Assembly (NCBI RefSeq): GCF_029227915.1
Contig: NC_079875.1
Span: forward strand, 12,833,001-12,897,000
Direction: 5' to 3'
DNA from: Hydractinia symbiolongicarpus
Lineage: Eukaryota; Cnidaria; Hydrozoa; Anthoathecata; Hydractiniidae
DNA length: 64,000 bases
The notes below the pieces were generated by a model that did not search any database, was not told the origin of the DNA, and worked only from the letters and a program-made list of their open reading frames with translations. The translations under genes and the position numbers were made by a program. Below are positions 22,690 through 34,984 of the stretch, piece by piece. Numbering within the stretch: the stretch's first letter is position 1; each line of letters starts with the position of its first letter.

Positions 22690-23830
22690 AACTGTATATG
22701 GCTGTATCCCCAGACAACTGAGTATCTCATATCCTTCCTTTCTAAATGGTCAAGATTTTCCTGCTTCCCTGCCCATGCCTTACTACCAGGCAACACAGGA
22801 TTACACAAGCTTCATACGACGTAGATTTATCATTAAGACTGATCGTGAAATGCAGTGACTCTCTAAATTTTTGTTCCCTGTCCTGCGAATAAAACTTCTT
22901 CCTTGACACCTCCTTCACTACTCAACATATCAGCTAAGTAAGAGCTGATATGCCAATATGTTGAACGAGTCTAACGAGCCACTGTACATAATTAAAGGTG
23001 GAAAAACTTTGTTTTGTACAAAAGAAATTTTCTTGTCTATAATCTAACCTATGCAACACTTACTTTGAACTATGCTTGGAAGTCTGACAAACATTGAGAT
23101 ACTCCCAACCCCTTTCTTGTAATTTCAACATGGCAACTTTCTAACTTTACTGCAGCACTTGGTTCTAATGTTAATAATAATGTCGTTAGACTTTACTGCA
23201 TTTACTCAAAACCCTTAAACCCTTTCTCTTCTAGTCTTTTTTTCTAAAACGTTTTAACTAATTCTTCCATTGACTCCGTTTTGAGAGCCAAATCATCTAT
23301 CTACTACAACTGCCATGGACATTCTGTTTCGAATTCAATCGACAACGCTTCTAAGATTAAAACAAACAACAGAGGACTAAGAACAAATTAAAAGTATACC
23401 AACATTTACACTAAATTTCTCACCTAGTGAAATGTTTATCCTGGCACGACCTCTAGCAATGCTGTACAGAGACTGTGCTCTCTTAACTGGACATTTATCT
23501 ATACCAATTTTTTTCACAGCTTCCCAGATATCCTCTCGTGTTATTCTACAGATTCTTTCTTTTTTCTAAATAGTTTATACCCAAATAATTTTCTTACTGT
23601 ATGAGTACAAAATTTGCATCTGTGGTACGACGCCGTGGACGGAAACCGAATTGTGTGCTGATCAATTCTTTCTCTAACTAATTTATCAGTCACTTTTTCA
23701 GTAACGTTTGTTACTTGATCTAACCAATTTTGACCCTCTTTGTTTGCATTTTTATAAGTTCGTGTGCTGCCCTTGAAATAATAGGCTATTACGCTCTTCT
23801 TCTAGTCACTTGAAGTAGCTCCATTCATTT
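22690..23830 (-). pseudogene. decayed CR1/RTE-type reverse transcriptase
   Basis: Minus-strand translation, with several frameshifts and stops, gives successive RT landmarks. These are TDKLVRERI at about 23680; QFGFRPRRRTTDANF at about 23605-23650, the conserved FGFR…TTDAIF block; YSIARGRARINISLGEKF at about 23410-23465; and IDDLALKTESMEELVKTF at about 23250-23305, in the place of the YADD catalytic box with Tyr-Ala changed to a stop and Ile. Downstream pieces (YLADMLSSEGG and SYEACVILC) match the usual C-terminal part. This is a dead non-LTR retrotransposon. It resembles the 3' end found at 18541-18812, so both probably come from one family. Confidence 0.75.
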
Positions 23831-24587
23831 TAGTTCGATCGGCAAGACTTGTGATAAGCTGAGCTCCAGTGTACCCAGGCGCTTTTACTATAACAGCACT
23901 TGATGCTCATGCAGCTTTGCCAATCTCTATTTTCCTAAAACTCTAACTACCCATTGTTTTAATCTGTACAGTCAATCTGTTGCATCAACATCAAGAAGAT
24001 AATTTTCATCCTAATTTTACTTAGTGTTAAGTAACATGGTCAGAACTCTTTCAAAAGCAGCTCTGTCTATGTCTATAGCTCAGTTTTTGTCCACCCACAG
24101 ATTATTATCAGAGTTTTCTAGAAGACAAGTCCAAGTACTATCAACATTATCACCACATTGATCATTTTGGACCAACTACTTAACTTTTCAACTAAATTGT
24201 TTGCTCAATTTTCTCCTATAGATTACAGACTTTCCAACGGGGCCTATAATTACCCTCGCCTTCTTTAAAACTCTCCAAAGCAATATTACAAACCAACAAC
24301 CTATGCTGTGTAAAACTCTTCCCCTGGTGTAACTTCCACATCTTTGTCCGACTTTCTAACCAGAAAGTAATCTATCTATATCGGAGGACCAACTGACTCA
24401 TATCGTTGAGCTCTGTCTCTTAATAATTGATGTCTTGCAAAACCATGCCTATTGTCATTTTTGACTCAAGCAAACTCTCCCCTTCTTTATTTCTGCTCCC
24501 TATTCCGTTGTCGCCAAAACAAAAGAGCTTGTACATTGCTCTTCTTCTTTCTGCAAATTTCACTGAAAATCCTCATGAGCTATTTGT

Positions 24588-24755
24588 GGGAAATATTCGT
24601 GTATGCTCTTCGTTTATTCTTCGTAGCATCGTGTCGAAGTATTTTTGTCGTGGCTTTTTGTCACGTCGTAGTGTTTTTGATTGTGGTGTAACATGATTCA
24701 TTGTGTTGTTTTACGTTTCGTCGTGTCGTAAAACATTGTGTTCGTTGCAGGGGTA
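24588..24755 (-). repeat. degenerate short-motif array, left arm
   Basis: A run of loosely repeated TCGTCGTG / TTCGTAGC-type motifs. Its reverse complement shares phrases with the right arm at 27030-27312, for example CACGACAAAAATACTT versus CACGACAAGAAGTATT, then GACGAAGAGCAT-like text. The two arms are inverted relative to each other and enclose the Penelope-like element. Confidence 0.45.
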
Positions 24756-25227
24756 CTTAACTTCATGCTCTTTTACATGAAATAACTAATTTCTAGAAAT
24801 TTCCACAGGACCCCATAAGCTTAAGCTGAGCATTTTAAGAGCTAGCTAGCTAAAATGTTAAAAACTGCGAACTTTAAAAGAAAAGAATGAAAGTAGGTTC
24901 AGATGTAGTTGAAAGCATATTATTAAATGTGTTCTTTAAGCACACTTCCGGAATGGAATATTCAACATAATTTATGCTAAAAAAATAGCTTGTGCTTCCA
25001 ACATGATGTGTTTTGCAAACATGCTCAACATAAATGAATACAATTACCCTGCACTATCCAGCTACCACGAACCTCTAATGTCCTCTGTTGTCTGCTTCTG
25101 TTCTGCTCAATACAATAAAAAAACAACGAGAAAGCTAGCCAGTCAATTCAGATTTAACGAACAAAAGTGTCTGTAAAACATCTAAATTTATATATAAGTA
25201 TTATGATAGTAACTCGCCATAGAATAA

Positions 25228-25299
25228 ATGTGGTAAAAAGTAAAATATAAAAACAAGTTCACAATAGCATAAGCTTTTCGGTAAAAGCCATCCTCAGTG
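25228..25299 (+). repeat. left inverted terminal repeat of Penelope-like element
   Basis: The sequence from ATGTGGTAAAAAGTAAAATA to CCATCCTCAGTG is the imperfect reverse complement of 26898-26969. Its complement contains CTGAGGA...ACCGAAAA, matching the CUGANGA and GAAA core blocks of hammerhead ribozymes, which Penelope-like elements are known to carry in their terminal repeats. Confidence 0.7.
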
Positions 25300-25339
25300 C
25301 AGCATACTTAGAAACATATAAAGTTACAAATGCAAGTGA

Positions 25340-26728
25340 AATATCTGTGGAAAGTTTAAAGTTCCGATCAATTATAGCACAGACAGGTTCGTGCAGGTAT
25401 GCTACTGCCCAAGTGATTGGTGATTATTTAAAACCTCCATGTGATGAGGACAACTACATCATAAAAACAGGACTTTTCTTAAATGATTCATGAACATCCT
25501 CTCGATCAAAACGAAGAATACGTATCATATGACTTAGAGTCTCTTTTTACAAACGTTTCTATTGCTAAACGATTGAGTATATTTTGGACGAAATTTATGT
25601 TCAACAAACAACTGGCCATCATTTGCAGCAGACTAATTTTCAAGAGGTTGTTGTTGAAACTGACAACTGAGAGCACTTCATTTTTCAGTCAAAGTTTTAC
25701 AAACAGACTGATGGTTGTACAATGGGAGGCCCTCTCTCTGTCACTTTCTCCAACATCTTCCTAACAAAATTAGAGAAGGAATGTGTTGAACCATTTAAAC
25801 CACGGTTTTATAAGCGATACGTAGACGACGTCATAAACAGGCGAATAAAGAATCAGCCAGATGAATTGCTTGATAAACTGAATGCTTATCATCCAAAGTT
25901 ATCGATCACTATTGAAGTTAACCCTGAGAGGTGTTTGGACACCAAATTAGTAAACGAAAATGGTGTTTATCGTGTGTACAGAAAACCATCCAAATATGCC
26001 ACACATTGGTCATCGCAAATTCCAAAACGATACAAAAGGAATGCTATCAATGGTGATCTCAGTCGTGCAAATCGTATCTCGAATGACTTCGAAATGGAAA
26101 AGAATGTAATAAGGAAAAAAATTCGAAATGCAAATTTCCCTTCAGGTTTGTGGAAAGCGTTATTAATCAATTTCAAGGTCGACTTACTAATAACACCGAC
26201 GATGACGAGTTTATAATTCCACCCAACCTCTTTGACTTACCAAAACCATTCATCCTTTTAGAAGTTCCATTTTGTGAAGAAAATGAAAAAGTTTCCAAAT
26301 CATTCATTTCAAAGTTTCACAAGTTCGCAAACAATAAGTTCAAAATTGCAATAAAATGGTTTACACTAAGAGATCCATACCGTTCTTGCGTTATTTATGA
26401 AGGAATGTGTACCACTTGTAACACATCTTACATTGGCGAAACAAGACGAAATACTGAGGTTCGCTGGAATGAGCATAATAATCCAACCAAAAATTCTGAA
26501 CCGCCTAACCATATTTACCATAATCCTGATTATCGGTTTAGTTGGAAAATGTTGATAAAAGCGCCTCTGAGAACGAGGTTGAGAAAAAACTTAGAAGCTT
26601 CATTTATCACGTTGAAACGTCCAAAATTAAATGAACAACTTGAATCTAAAAAACTTCTGCTTTTTAGAAATGGAGGGACGGGACAGAAATGTATACGTCT
26701 ACGTTATCACAAAATGTTTATCAGGTGA
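25340..26728 (+). pseudogene. Penelope-like element ORF: RT plus GIY-YIG endonuclease, frameshifted
   Basis: Three overlapping frames together read as one PLE protein. Upstream text at 25355-25490 (LKFRSIIAQTG) and SYDLESLFTNVSI at about 25507-25565 are early RT motifs. MGGPLSVTFSN at 25722 and the catalytic YVDD at 25818-25829 are intact. The thumb-region LSITIEV and VYRKPS motifs follow. After further frame changes comes a GIY-YIG nuclease with CTTCNTSYIGETRRNTEVRW at about 26410-26470. Breaks near 25700 and 26150-26200 and several stops show it is no longer functional. Penelope elements copy themselves by target-primed reverse transcription using these two domains. Confidence 0.85.
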
Positions 26729-26897
26729 TATACATGCGCGATAACAAAATGTGATTTCGATGTATGTAGTAAATGATAATTGCTTTCTTGAGGGCAGTTA
26801 ATTTTTATTGTACATATGTAAATTACTTTTTTTTTAAAAAAAAACTCATACTTTTGTAAAAATACTTTCATATTTCATATTATTACATCTATGTATA

Positions 26898-26969
26898 CAC
26901 TGAGGATGGTTTTAACAGAAAGACTTATACTATTACACACTTGTTTTTATATTCTACTTTTTACCACAT
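26898..26969 (-). repeat. right inverted terminal repeat of Penelope-like element
   Basis: Reverse complement of the left repeat with scattered changes. On the plus strand it reads CACTGAGGATGG...ACAGAAAGAC...TTTTTACCACAT. The hammerhead-like blocks CTGAGGA and GAAA are conserved in both copies although flanking bases differ. Confidence 0.7.
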
Positions 26970-27029
26970 TATATATAAGTCATATCAGAGATTATGATAT
27001 TTTCCAGTTTTCCTTCGTTTCGTGAAACT

Positions 27030-27312
27030 TCATAAAGGCAGCCAGCACGAATGGTGATTTCATATAAAATTTTCACCATTATGATACACCATGATAAATA
27101 ATACGATAAAAGTTAAACCACGCAACGAATGATGAAATTCCACGACGGAGAGTAAAACACCACGATGAAGAGAATCGCGATAAAAGTAAAACCACACGAT
27201 GAAAATAACACACCATGACGAAAACTGTGCACCACGACAAGAAGTATTATGATGACATGTAAAACCATAGGACGAAGAGCATTAGGACAGGACGAAAACC
27301 AAACACGAATTT
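27030..27312 (+). repeat. degenerate short-motif array, right arm
   Basis: About ten spaced copies of CACGATGAA / CACGACGA-like motifs separated by 12-20 bases, many preceded by AAAACAC or AAACCA. It is the inverted counterpart of 24588-24755. Confidence 0.5.
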
Positions 27313-29285
27313 TGTTCTACAAATAACTCCATAGATCCTCTTCACGTGACGTCCCAAAGAGAACACATTTCAACACATCTGCTGTCTTACATTTCCACTA
27401 CTTTGCCTGCTCAACTTCGCAATGTAGCTATAAGAATTTACACTTGCCATCCTCACCTTCGTGCTATCTACCTGGTGATGTGGTAGCTGGGTAACTGTCT
27501 GACCTGTCGTACCGTACGTGACAGTTTCACTCCTTAGAGTTCCAGTCCCATCGTGAACAGTTCTTACGGCAATTTACAAAGAGGTTTTAGTATTGTTTCA
27601 CAGCTTCACGCTTGTTCTAACACCAACCTTTCACAAGCCGGCCTGGGTGTTTTCGAAAGTGACACCACTAGGTGCCATTTCACAGGTCTTCCCACTCGCC
27701 CCTTTAAACTAAGGTGTATGGCCGTTGTTGTTTGCCTCCCTTCCTGTCTCTGGAAGAGATCCGTTTCCCTAACCAGCAGACCGATATCTCTAAAAAATGT
27801 TTAAAGACATTTTAAATTACTAGCCGGCGTGCGACGCTCATGTTAGCACGACAAGTAACTTTCGGGATTGGCGTAGGCATGTTAGGGAAGTCTTGAAATA
27901 GCGTGTAAAGTTACAACAAAATATGGTTCCTTCCGCGAAATATAATCAGTAAAAATTCTTACGGATTATGTTGTTGTTTGTTTAATGATGATGTGCTGAT
28001 TTAAAGATAATAGCCTGTATGTAGTTAAATAAAAAAGTATACAGTATTATTATATTTTAATAGGCCTATCAATCCAACATCTAGCTGTGTCAAACCATAG
28101 ATTACTTATCTATGGTGAAACAGAGTCGTATCGCGTAACTGACTTTACCTATGCTGCACGGCTTGACATGCTTGATTTGCTTGGCTCAATTGTATAAATC
28201 CAAATGTGGAGTGATAAAGCATGCCCATAGCGTTCTTATTTAAAACAATATTGTTAATAAAGCTACCAGCTTGGGCATTTGGAAATTGTTTCAGTTCGAC
28301 CCAGCTATAGGCTCGACTCTTTTAAAGTGGTATGCGAGCAAATCCGAACCGGGGCGTGGAATATTTTATGAGTACGGTCTGTCGCAGCACAGCTTATACA
28401 ATAGCCGTAAGCGAAGCTGCCTATCAAATAATTATGATAATTATGATATTCCTTAATTATGTTGATTTCAATCATTTAAATCGTTCAAGCATGAGCTTGT
28501 TTGTTTTAAACTTAATTGCTGTACCGGGTTGGTTAAAACGTTTTTAAACTTATTAATGCTGGAATTCAGTAAACAAATATAGCCTAGTACCTCAAGTGGA
28601 TATAAACAGATAAATATTCGAAGAGGAACAATTGTACTTCAAAATTATTTAGTCTCGCTTCCGTCTTAATATTTCAGAGCCTAACTGAATAATTTTGATA
28701 TTCGATTTTGGCAAATGGAAAATAGGTTTTATCACCCATCCATGAATACAAAAATACAATGCAGTCGGACTGAGGACTTCTTAGATTATTTTGTTAGGTT
28801 TAAAAACGGAAAGGGTGCTAATTTTTGCTGACGTCAGCAAGTCCCGATTTCACCAGATTTCGGACCTTTTCGGGTGGTGGAGTGGATTAATCCAGAATGC
28901 GGACATTGTGGGAAATGCAACTAGCGCATTTGTGACGTTTGTTACTCGGCCTACACCTCTGCCAAAATAGAATCAAGTGATCATGTTGGCCATTCCAAAA
29001 ACCTGAAAAAGGGACAATTTCCTAAATATTTTTTCCAGTTTTCTATCTTGCCATTTTCTAAATTATGCACGGAAAAATACCAACTTATTGCATATAAAGC
29101 AGGTTGAAGCAAGAACAATGACTTTAACTATTTTTTGGAAAAATTAATTACCTTTTTAAAGTCATTTAGTCCAGCATTTTTATCAAATACAGTCCTTCGT
29201 TTTGCCTTTGTTTCTCCCATCAAAACAAATATTTGATTTTTCAGTATAACATTTGGCATACCGTATTTTATTTCACCGCCAACAA
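27313..29285. other. non-coding, repeat-derived stretch
   Basis: No gene. The interval 27475-27560 has a loosely tRNA-like text (GTGGTAGCTGGGTAACT then GAGTTCCAGTCCC) that may be another SINE head, but the boxes are poor. The block at about 28817-28880 matches the MITE-like element near 17638. 27810-27850 shares CTAGCCGG...GCGACG text with 49088-49110. Confidence 0.4.
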
Positions 29286-29289
29286 GAAT

Positions 29290-29515
29290 ACTGAATGGAA
29301 AATACTGAAAAATAATGTAGAAGTCAAAAAAAAAAAAAATATTCGTTAACAGGTTGTCTCTATTGTTTCGACAAATATAATATACTTATAATTTCTTGGA
29401 CCTCGATCTTCTGAATGGTCTGGTTATTAAACAATCTTATTTAGAATGCTTGAGGCTAGAAATAGCATCAATGACGAAGAGCTTCCTTGAGCCGTTTTCC
29501 TTAGTCCTTTCAAAT
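29290..29515 (+). repeat. dispersed repeat, paired with 34985-35165
   Basis: Shared text includes GTTAACAG at the left, AAATATAAT...TTATAATTT in the middle and ACCTCGATCTTCTGAATGGT versus ACCTTGACCTTCTGAGCAGT, then GACGAAGA. Non-coding, about 200 bases, ends unclear. It lies about 320 bases upstream of DBR1. Confidence 0.55.
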
Positions 29516-29835
29516 TTTATGTCGGAGCAAATTTTGCGAATTTGGGCAATTTTCGCAGAAATAATTCCCGCTGAAAATTTTTTGGGCTTAAAAATACGAG
29601 CAAGCGTTCCATTTTTTTTATTCCTTGTCAAGAAGTTTCTCCTTAAAAAGCGCTAAATTTTAAAGATTTGCGATCGCAAAACGTTGGGTTTGTAAAAAAA
29701 TAAATCTCGGAAGTATATTTCTCATGTCCCCCTCCAATAAAAAAAAATCAACATGATGAAAAATTGGGGCCAGTAAAACATAAAATATTTTGTTTGATCG
29801 AAAATGTATTTGTTGACTTCTTGTTTAGTTCTATA

Positions 29836-31392
29836 ATGAAGATTGCCATTGAAGGGTGTGCGCACGGCGAATTGAACAAGATCTACGAAAGTGTCCATTA
29901 CATCGAGAAGCGTGAAGGCATAAAAATCGATCTCTTAATCTGCTGCGGTGACTTCCAATCTGTTCGCAATCATGAAGATATGATCAGCATGGCGGTCCCA
30001 CCCAAGTACAGGGAGATGAAAGATTTCCCAGATTACTACACTGGCAAGCGAAAAGCCCCTGTGTTAACCCTGTTCATTGGTGGTAACCACGAAGCCGCCC
30101 GATATTTATGGGAACTCCCATACGGCGGGTGGGTGGCAGAAAATATATTTTACTTAGGCTTTGCTGGGGTTGTAAATTTTGCAGGGCTAAGAATTGGAGG
30201 TTTATCTGGCATCTTTAAACATAAGGATTTCTATAAAGGCCACTTCGAAATACCGCCTTTTAGCGAAGACACTAAACGCTCCTTCTATCACGTTCGAAGT
30301 TCTGATGTTGCTAAGCTTAAGTTGTTAGTCGATGATCCCTTTGATATATTTCTTAGTCATGATTGGCCTAAAAGAATATATCACTATGGCGATAGTGAAC
30401 AGTTGATTAGGTTCAAACCTTTTTTGAAAGACGAAATCAATAGTAATTCTTTAGGTAGCGAAGCTGCTGAGGAATTGCTGAAGTCGTTGAAGCCCACCTA
30501 TTGGTTCTCTGGACACATGCATGCAAAGTTCTCTGCTATTGTGGAGCATTCAACTGGAGGAAGAACAAAATTTTTGGCATTGGATAAATGCTTGCCGAGG
30601 CGAAATTTCCTGCAGATAATTGACGTTGATCAAACTCAACAGGAAGAAATTCCTAGTCTACGCTACGATAAACAATGGGTGTGTGTGTTGCGCGCCACCA
30701 AAGACATTTTTAGCAAATCCAACAAACAAACTTTTTTAACGGAACTTTCTGAAGATTATAAACCTAATAGCACAAGTATTGCTGAAGTTGAAGAACTCTG
30801 CGATGGAGACTTCTCCATTTTACCATTTTCGAGGTCTGTCGACGGACGGAATGAACAAACTTCATTGTTTTGTGAACGATTTCAACTTTATAATCCGTGT
30901 TCCACAAAAAGTGCTATTGTAAACAATGCTAGTGGTAGCAGCCGTTTTGCTTCGACTAATCAGCGTAGACTTAGTTTGCCGAAGCCAGTTAATTTCGAGG
31001 AAAGTAAACCGAAACTACAAAGCACCTTAGATGACGAAGATGATTTTAGCGAACTTACAAATCCGAACATATCGTCGAATCCCGACGAAATTAACATCAG
31101 CGGCGACGAAACTTCAAGCAGTGACAGTGGCGTAACCAACGACGACAACAACGATTGTGACATGACGAAGGCGTCTTTCATTGAAACGCCGTATAAAACG
31201 ACGGATGATTCAACTTCGGTGGATTGCAAAGAAAGCGGAATAGCGGATGTTTCTTCGGGTGAAGGGTGCAGTGAAAGCACTTGTGGTACAGATGATAAGG
31301 ACAGCTGTGGAGAAACTCCAATCCCGAAAAAAAAGTTTAAATTAGTCCGTCGAAATCAGGAGATCTATACCCCCTCTGATGGTATGGAGTAG
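29836..31392 (+). CDS. DBR1: RNA lariat debranching enzyme
   Basis: Hydrolyses the 2'-5' branch of intron lariats in the nucleus. I start at the Met of [13 protein letters not shown] because this is the conserved N-terminus of the family; an in-frame ATG 72 bases earlier adds an unrelated leader. The protein has 518 residues, close to animal orthologues. The metallophosphoesterase residues are all present: Cys8, His10, Asp39, Asn84-His85 (GGNHEA), His175 (LSHDWP), and His227/His229 (SGHMH). The lariat-recognition segment (about 125-158, with KGHFE and YHVR) and the [12 protein letters not shown] block are intact. After the catalytic and C-terminal domain (to about 290) comes a variable acidic Ser/Thr-rich region and a basic end ([14 protein letters not shown]), as in other animals. 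A single exon encodes it, unusual for an animal gene, yet there is no stop or frameshift. An ATTAAA lies about 25 bases after the stop. Confidence 0.97.
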   Translation: MKIAIEGCAHGELNKIYESVHYIEKREGIKIDLLICCGDFQSVRNHEDMISMAVPPKYREMKDFPDYYTGKRKAPVLTLFIGGNHEAARYLWELPYGGWVAENIFYLGFAGVVNFAGLRIGGLSGIFKHKDFYKGHFEIPPFSEDTKRSFYHVRSSDVAKLKLLVDDPFDIFLSHDWPKRIYHYGDSEQLIRFKPFLKDEINSNSLGSEAAEELLKSLKPTYWFSGHMHAKFSAIVEHSTGGRTKFLALDKCLPRRNFLQIIDVDQTQQEEIPSLRYDKQWVCVLRATKDIFSKSNKQTFLTELSEDYKPNSTSIAEVEELCDGDFSILPFSRSVDGRNEQTSLFCERFQLYNPCSTKSAIVNNASGSSRFASTNQRRLSLPKPVNFEESKPKLQSTLDDEDDFSELTNPNISSNPDEINISGDETSSSDSGVTNDDNNDCDMTKASFIETPYKTTDDSTSVDCKESGIADVSSGEGCSESTCGTDDKDSCGETPIPKKKFKLVRRNQEIYTPSDGME

Positions 31393-31731
31393 CCAACAAC
31401 TCAACGCTATGTATTGATTAAAACAGCCTCGAATAGCCACTAATTTTAACAAGTTTTCTTATCCGTTTTCCGAGAAAGATAGAAATGTCTCTTGCTTGCG
31501 CGTAGCCGGGGAGAGAAAATTTATTTTCTCACGTCATATTGAACACACTCTGTCTACATCTTTTTGTTACGTGCTAGTTAAACCATTTGGGCATGTACCT
31601 TGGCTTTCGTAAAGTTTATAATTTAGTATTGACGATACAGCCAGTTTTATTCTTTTGTATTTTAACATAGATGTTTATAAGTTTTAACAATTTTTTACGC
31701 TTAACAAAATAATAGAGTTAATAATAGTAGT

Positions 31732-32065
31732 CTAGCCATATTTATTTCCACGGATCCGCCAGTCCTTAAAGTTTCGCCCGTTGTACATATCGCCTGAATC
31801 ATTTTATCCTACAATTTTGTCCGCCTGTTAGCATGAAGTAATAAAACTGCGGAGTTCCGAAGTAAAGCTACAGCGTGACCATTTTGAACACACAGAATAC
31901 GGCTATTATTATCACTACACCAACTTCAAAGCCACGGCTTTCAAAATGGCCGTACTTCTATTTCATATTTCTTCGTCTGTAAAAATTGGGTTCTGCGGGG
32001 TTTTGCCGGGATTTTCCGAGAAAGCTGCGCGCAACCATTTTGAACACACGGAATGCAGCTATTAA
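31732..32065 (-). mobile_element. two degenerate Helitron-like units, minus strand
   Basis: Reverse-complement reading gives TTAATAGCTGCATTCCGTGTG (from about 32063), then, after a GCCGTGG piece and GTAG, TGATAATAATAGCCGTATTC (from about 31906). Both are followed by a GTGTGTTCAAAATGGT block shared with the 38.1-kb units. A CTAG at 31732-31735 after GGATCCGTGG may be the terminal 3' end. The hairpins have eroded. The ends are approximate. Confidence 0.5.
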
Positions 32066-32109
32066 CAGATTTCGTGAACCCGTAACTCAAAATAGCGAAT
32101 CGGCTACCG

Positions 32110-34980
32110 TTTTAAACAAATTATAGGTATTAATTGCCGCCCTGTAATGGGCGGCTTTCAGGTTGATGGGCATGAAAAACAGATTTAAATGCTAAGCGAG
32201 GCCTTGCGTTTCGTGTTATGCTACCTGATTACATGTAAACAAAATATAGATTTTATCAAGCTCGTATTTGAAAAAATTCTAGTAATTCATGTAGGGGTAT
32301 TTTATTTTGGTACTGTCTCGTGCAGTCACTTGAGTTTAATATTGTCGAAGGACACTGTCAACAGATGGTAAGAAAGCAGAGAAAATAGTTTGATCATTAA
32401 GATATCTATTCTCAGTCGAATTGTTGTTTTTAAATGTGCGAGCATTTTTTAGGTTGTATGATAAAGGGGGAAATTTGGGCTGAAGAAACATTTGGCGACA
32501 ATTGTTGAATTTGATAAAAATCTGCCAAATTTAATTCCCATCGAAATAAGTTTTATCCAAATTCACCAAATTTTAAATTTCTGCCAAAATGAATCTAAAA
32601 AACTTATTTATTTCATTTTACCGTCTTCATTTCTCTGCTTTAACAATAATGCATCGGCTCGGCCTTTAGATAGTTAGAATAGAGAGGATGGTAATTTTAT
32701 TGATGCTACTGCGGGACGTACAAACATGTAGTTGCCATAACTGTACACATCTTTTTATTTAAGAATCTTGTGAAAGTAAGCAGGCTCAATGTTTCTTAAG
32801 TTTTCTCCCATTCCAGGTTCAAATGTTTTTTAAGTAGTATTCCTGTTCTAAAGATTCAACATGGACGTTGGCTGCCATTCCGTATTGCATTGCATTGCGA
32901 TAAACAATGTATTGCGGTGTTATTTTATGCAAACAGGAAATTGCAAGAGCACACATAAGATTGTTTTGTTTCCTGTTCCTAAGATTTCGCTTTTTTCTAT
33001 AATGCAAAAAATATTTTTTCTTAATTTCCCGTTTTTAGTCTGCCAAAAGACAGTTGGCCAAAAAAAGTTAAATTAAAAATCTATAAACTTTTATAATTTA
33101 AATTTTAAACCAAACGGGATTGATGACGAATTTGTAGATCATTTCCTTATACCTTATCTGAAAATATGTCTTTTACTCCTTGGTCTATATTGAAAGAACA
33201 AAATTATAGTAGTTATATGGATGTTTGAATGTTTTTACTAATGCGGTTTTCATCGCTGACTTCCCATTAGTTTTTTTTAAAGGATTTATAAGAGATGCTA
33301 AAACCATACCGACCATAAAGTTATGTGGTCGGTGGAATTTAATATTCGCTTGATAATTACGTAATTAAGACAGTATAAGCTACATGCAGTTGTGGCATTT
33401 TTATTAACCTTTCGTCCAAATTTGACAATGGTATTTGATGATTGTCCATATCTTCATACTTTCAGCTTGATATTTGATTATCCATTTCTTTGACTTTCGC
33501 TACAATTAGCTAGCTCTAATTCTTGTTTGGTTATCCTTATTCTAGGTAGCCACATCCAAGCATAGATTGCATTGTACATATGGTGGTTTTTAGCCTAGAA
33601 GGTTGATTAACAAGTACTTTAGTCCATGCTCACTGTCTCTGCAGCCACATAGCTAATACCTTTTTACCATCATCCAACTTTGATCTTTGTAAAAGTTAAT
33701 ACCCGTAAGTTGTTCGTACTTGAAACGTTTTAATAAAGTTAATATACCACAGATAGGATTAGCAGCACCATTTCATCACGCTACTTAAAAGGTCAACGTT
33801 AGTATAAAAAGCAAAGAAAAGAAAAAACAGAACGTTACACATTTCTGCCTTTTTCCGTATGACACAAATAATTCTTTGTGAGAAAGTGACCGAGAAACTT
33901 GACTGGGCTATCGAGTCAAACGAAAATAGAATAAAATTTGTCCCTACAAGCGCTTTACTTGTGCCCAGACTGCGCTGTATGAAAGTCGGTAATGTTTTTT
34001 AAATGTTTCTTACCTTTTTTCGTTTCTGAAGCTCGTGTTTCTTAAATAAAAGAAGATTATGTGGGTTTTTTTTCACAAACCATGTGACCGGGGGAGGAAG
34101 CATTCCACCACTTCCATACATTTGTTAGGCTTGAACATGCCTCATGTAAGCAACAAAATGGTTGCAATAAATGTTTGCTTATAAAACCACTTTTCCTATG
34201 ACGTCGTCGGAACCCAAAATTTGCCTAAATTACCACTATTTGTCTACAATTCAATTACTTTTCCACATTCTGTTTAAAGCTAAATAACGAATAATATACG
34301 TTCCGGTTTTTATACAAGTTTGCATGTAAAAACGCTAAAAATTGCCTAAAAATCTGGAGGTTTTCCTTTTTTTCGGGTCCAATATTTACAGAATGATTTC
34401 CCCTAATCAAATTTAAAGTTTAAAGTTCTAAGGATAATCCTAATAAATTTCACAAAGTTTTTAAGGGTAGTATCCGTAATAGCCAATATGTAAGCTTCTG
34501 AAAGGTATAGGACCTATAAAATTGGTATGCAGGTAGTTAATAGATAATTGTAATAACTGAGTATCATAATTATGCGGCTTAGCAAATAAGAGTTATTAAA
34601 CAAAAAAACCGGCAATAAAATTGCTTCGCATTCTTGTTCCTCAAAGACTCTTCTCATTACATGTATGTCAGCTTCTCCGACGCTTCCGAGACCAGTACTC
34701 ACTTGTAATAGACCCGTCACTTCCTGAATATCAATTCTTAGTATCCATTTATTAGTTTCGCCAATGATTCGACTAAGTATCTCTTCTACTCCGAGAGTCT
34801 GTATTCCCGGATTATTTTCGTTGAGTTGGACTAGATTACATGTAAAAATACCCCTATAAACTTTATGTGCGCAGAGCCTCTTTCCTTCCAGTTTGCTTTT
34901 GTTTGTTACAAGAATGTTCTAGAAATGATCAGCATCAGATAGTGCTGACCTTTGTTTCTTTGGCTGAGATTTTATAATAT
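32110..34980. other. non-coding stretch
   Basis: AT-rich with no supported gene. 32495-32600 has repeated CCAAATTT / TGCCAAA words similar to 35400-35520, probably a low-copy repeat. Nothing else recognised. Confidence 0.45.
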
Positions 34981-34984
34981 TCTT

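Noticed and set aside
22677-22700. Sequence TCTATATTATAATAACTGTA resembling a Helitron-like 5' end
   Set aside because: Resembles the start of the unit at 2461, but no TCTGTCTG block, 3' hairpin or CTAG end follows; the DNA beyond is LINE-derived.
24427-24696. Two overlapping plus-strand frames of about 80-90 residues
   Set aside because: They overlap the short-motif array and LINE-derived DNA; composition is repeat-like and there is no domain.
27475-27560. Possible second tRNA-derived SINE head
   Set aside because: A- and B-box matches are weak and spacing is off; left as a remark only.
29764-29835. Upstream in-frame ATG adding 24 residues to DBR1
   Set aside because: The extension is unrelated to the family, while the later Met begins exactly at the conserved N-terminus.
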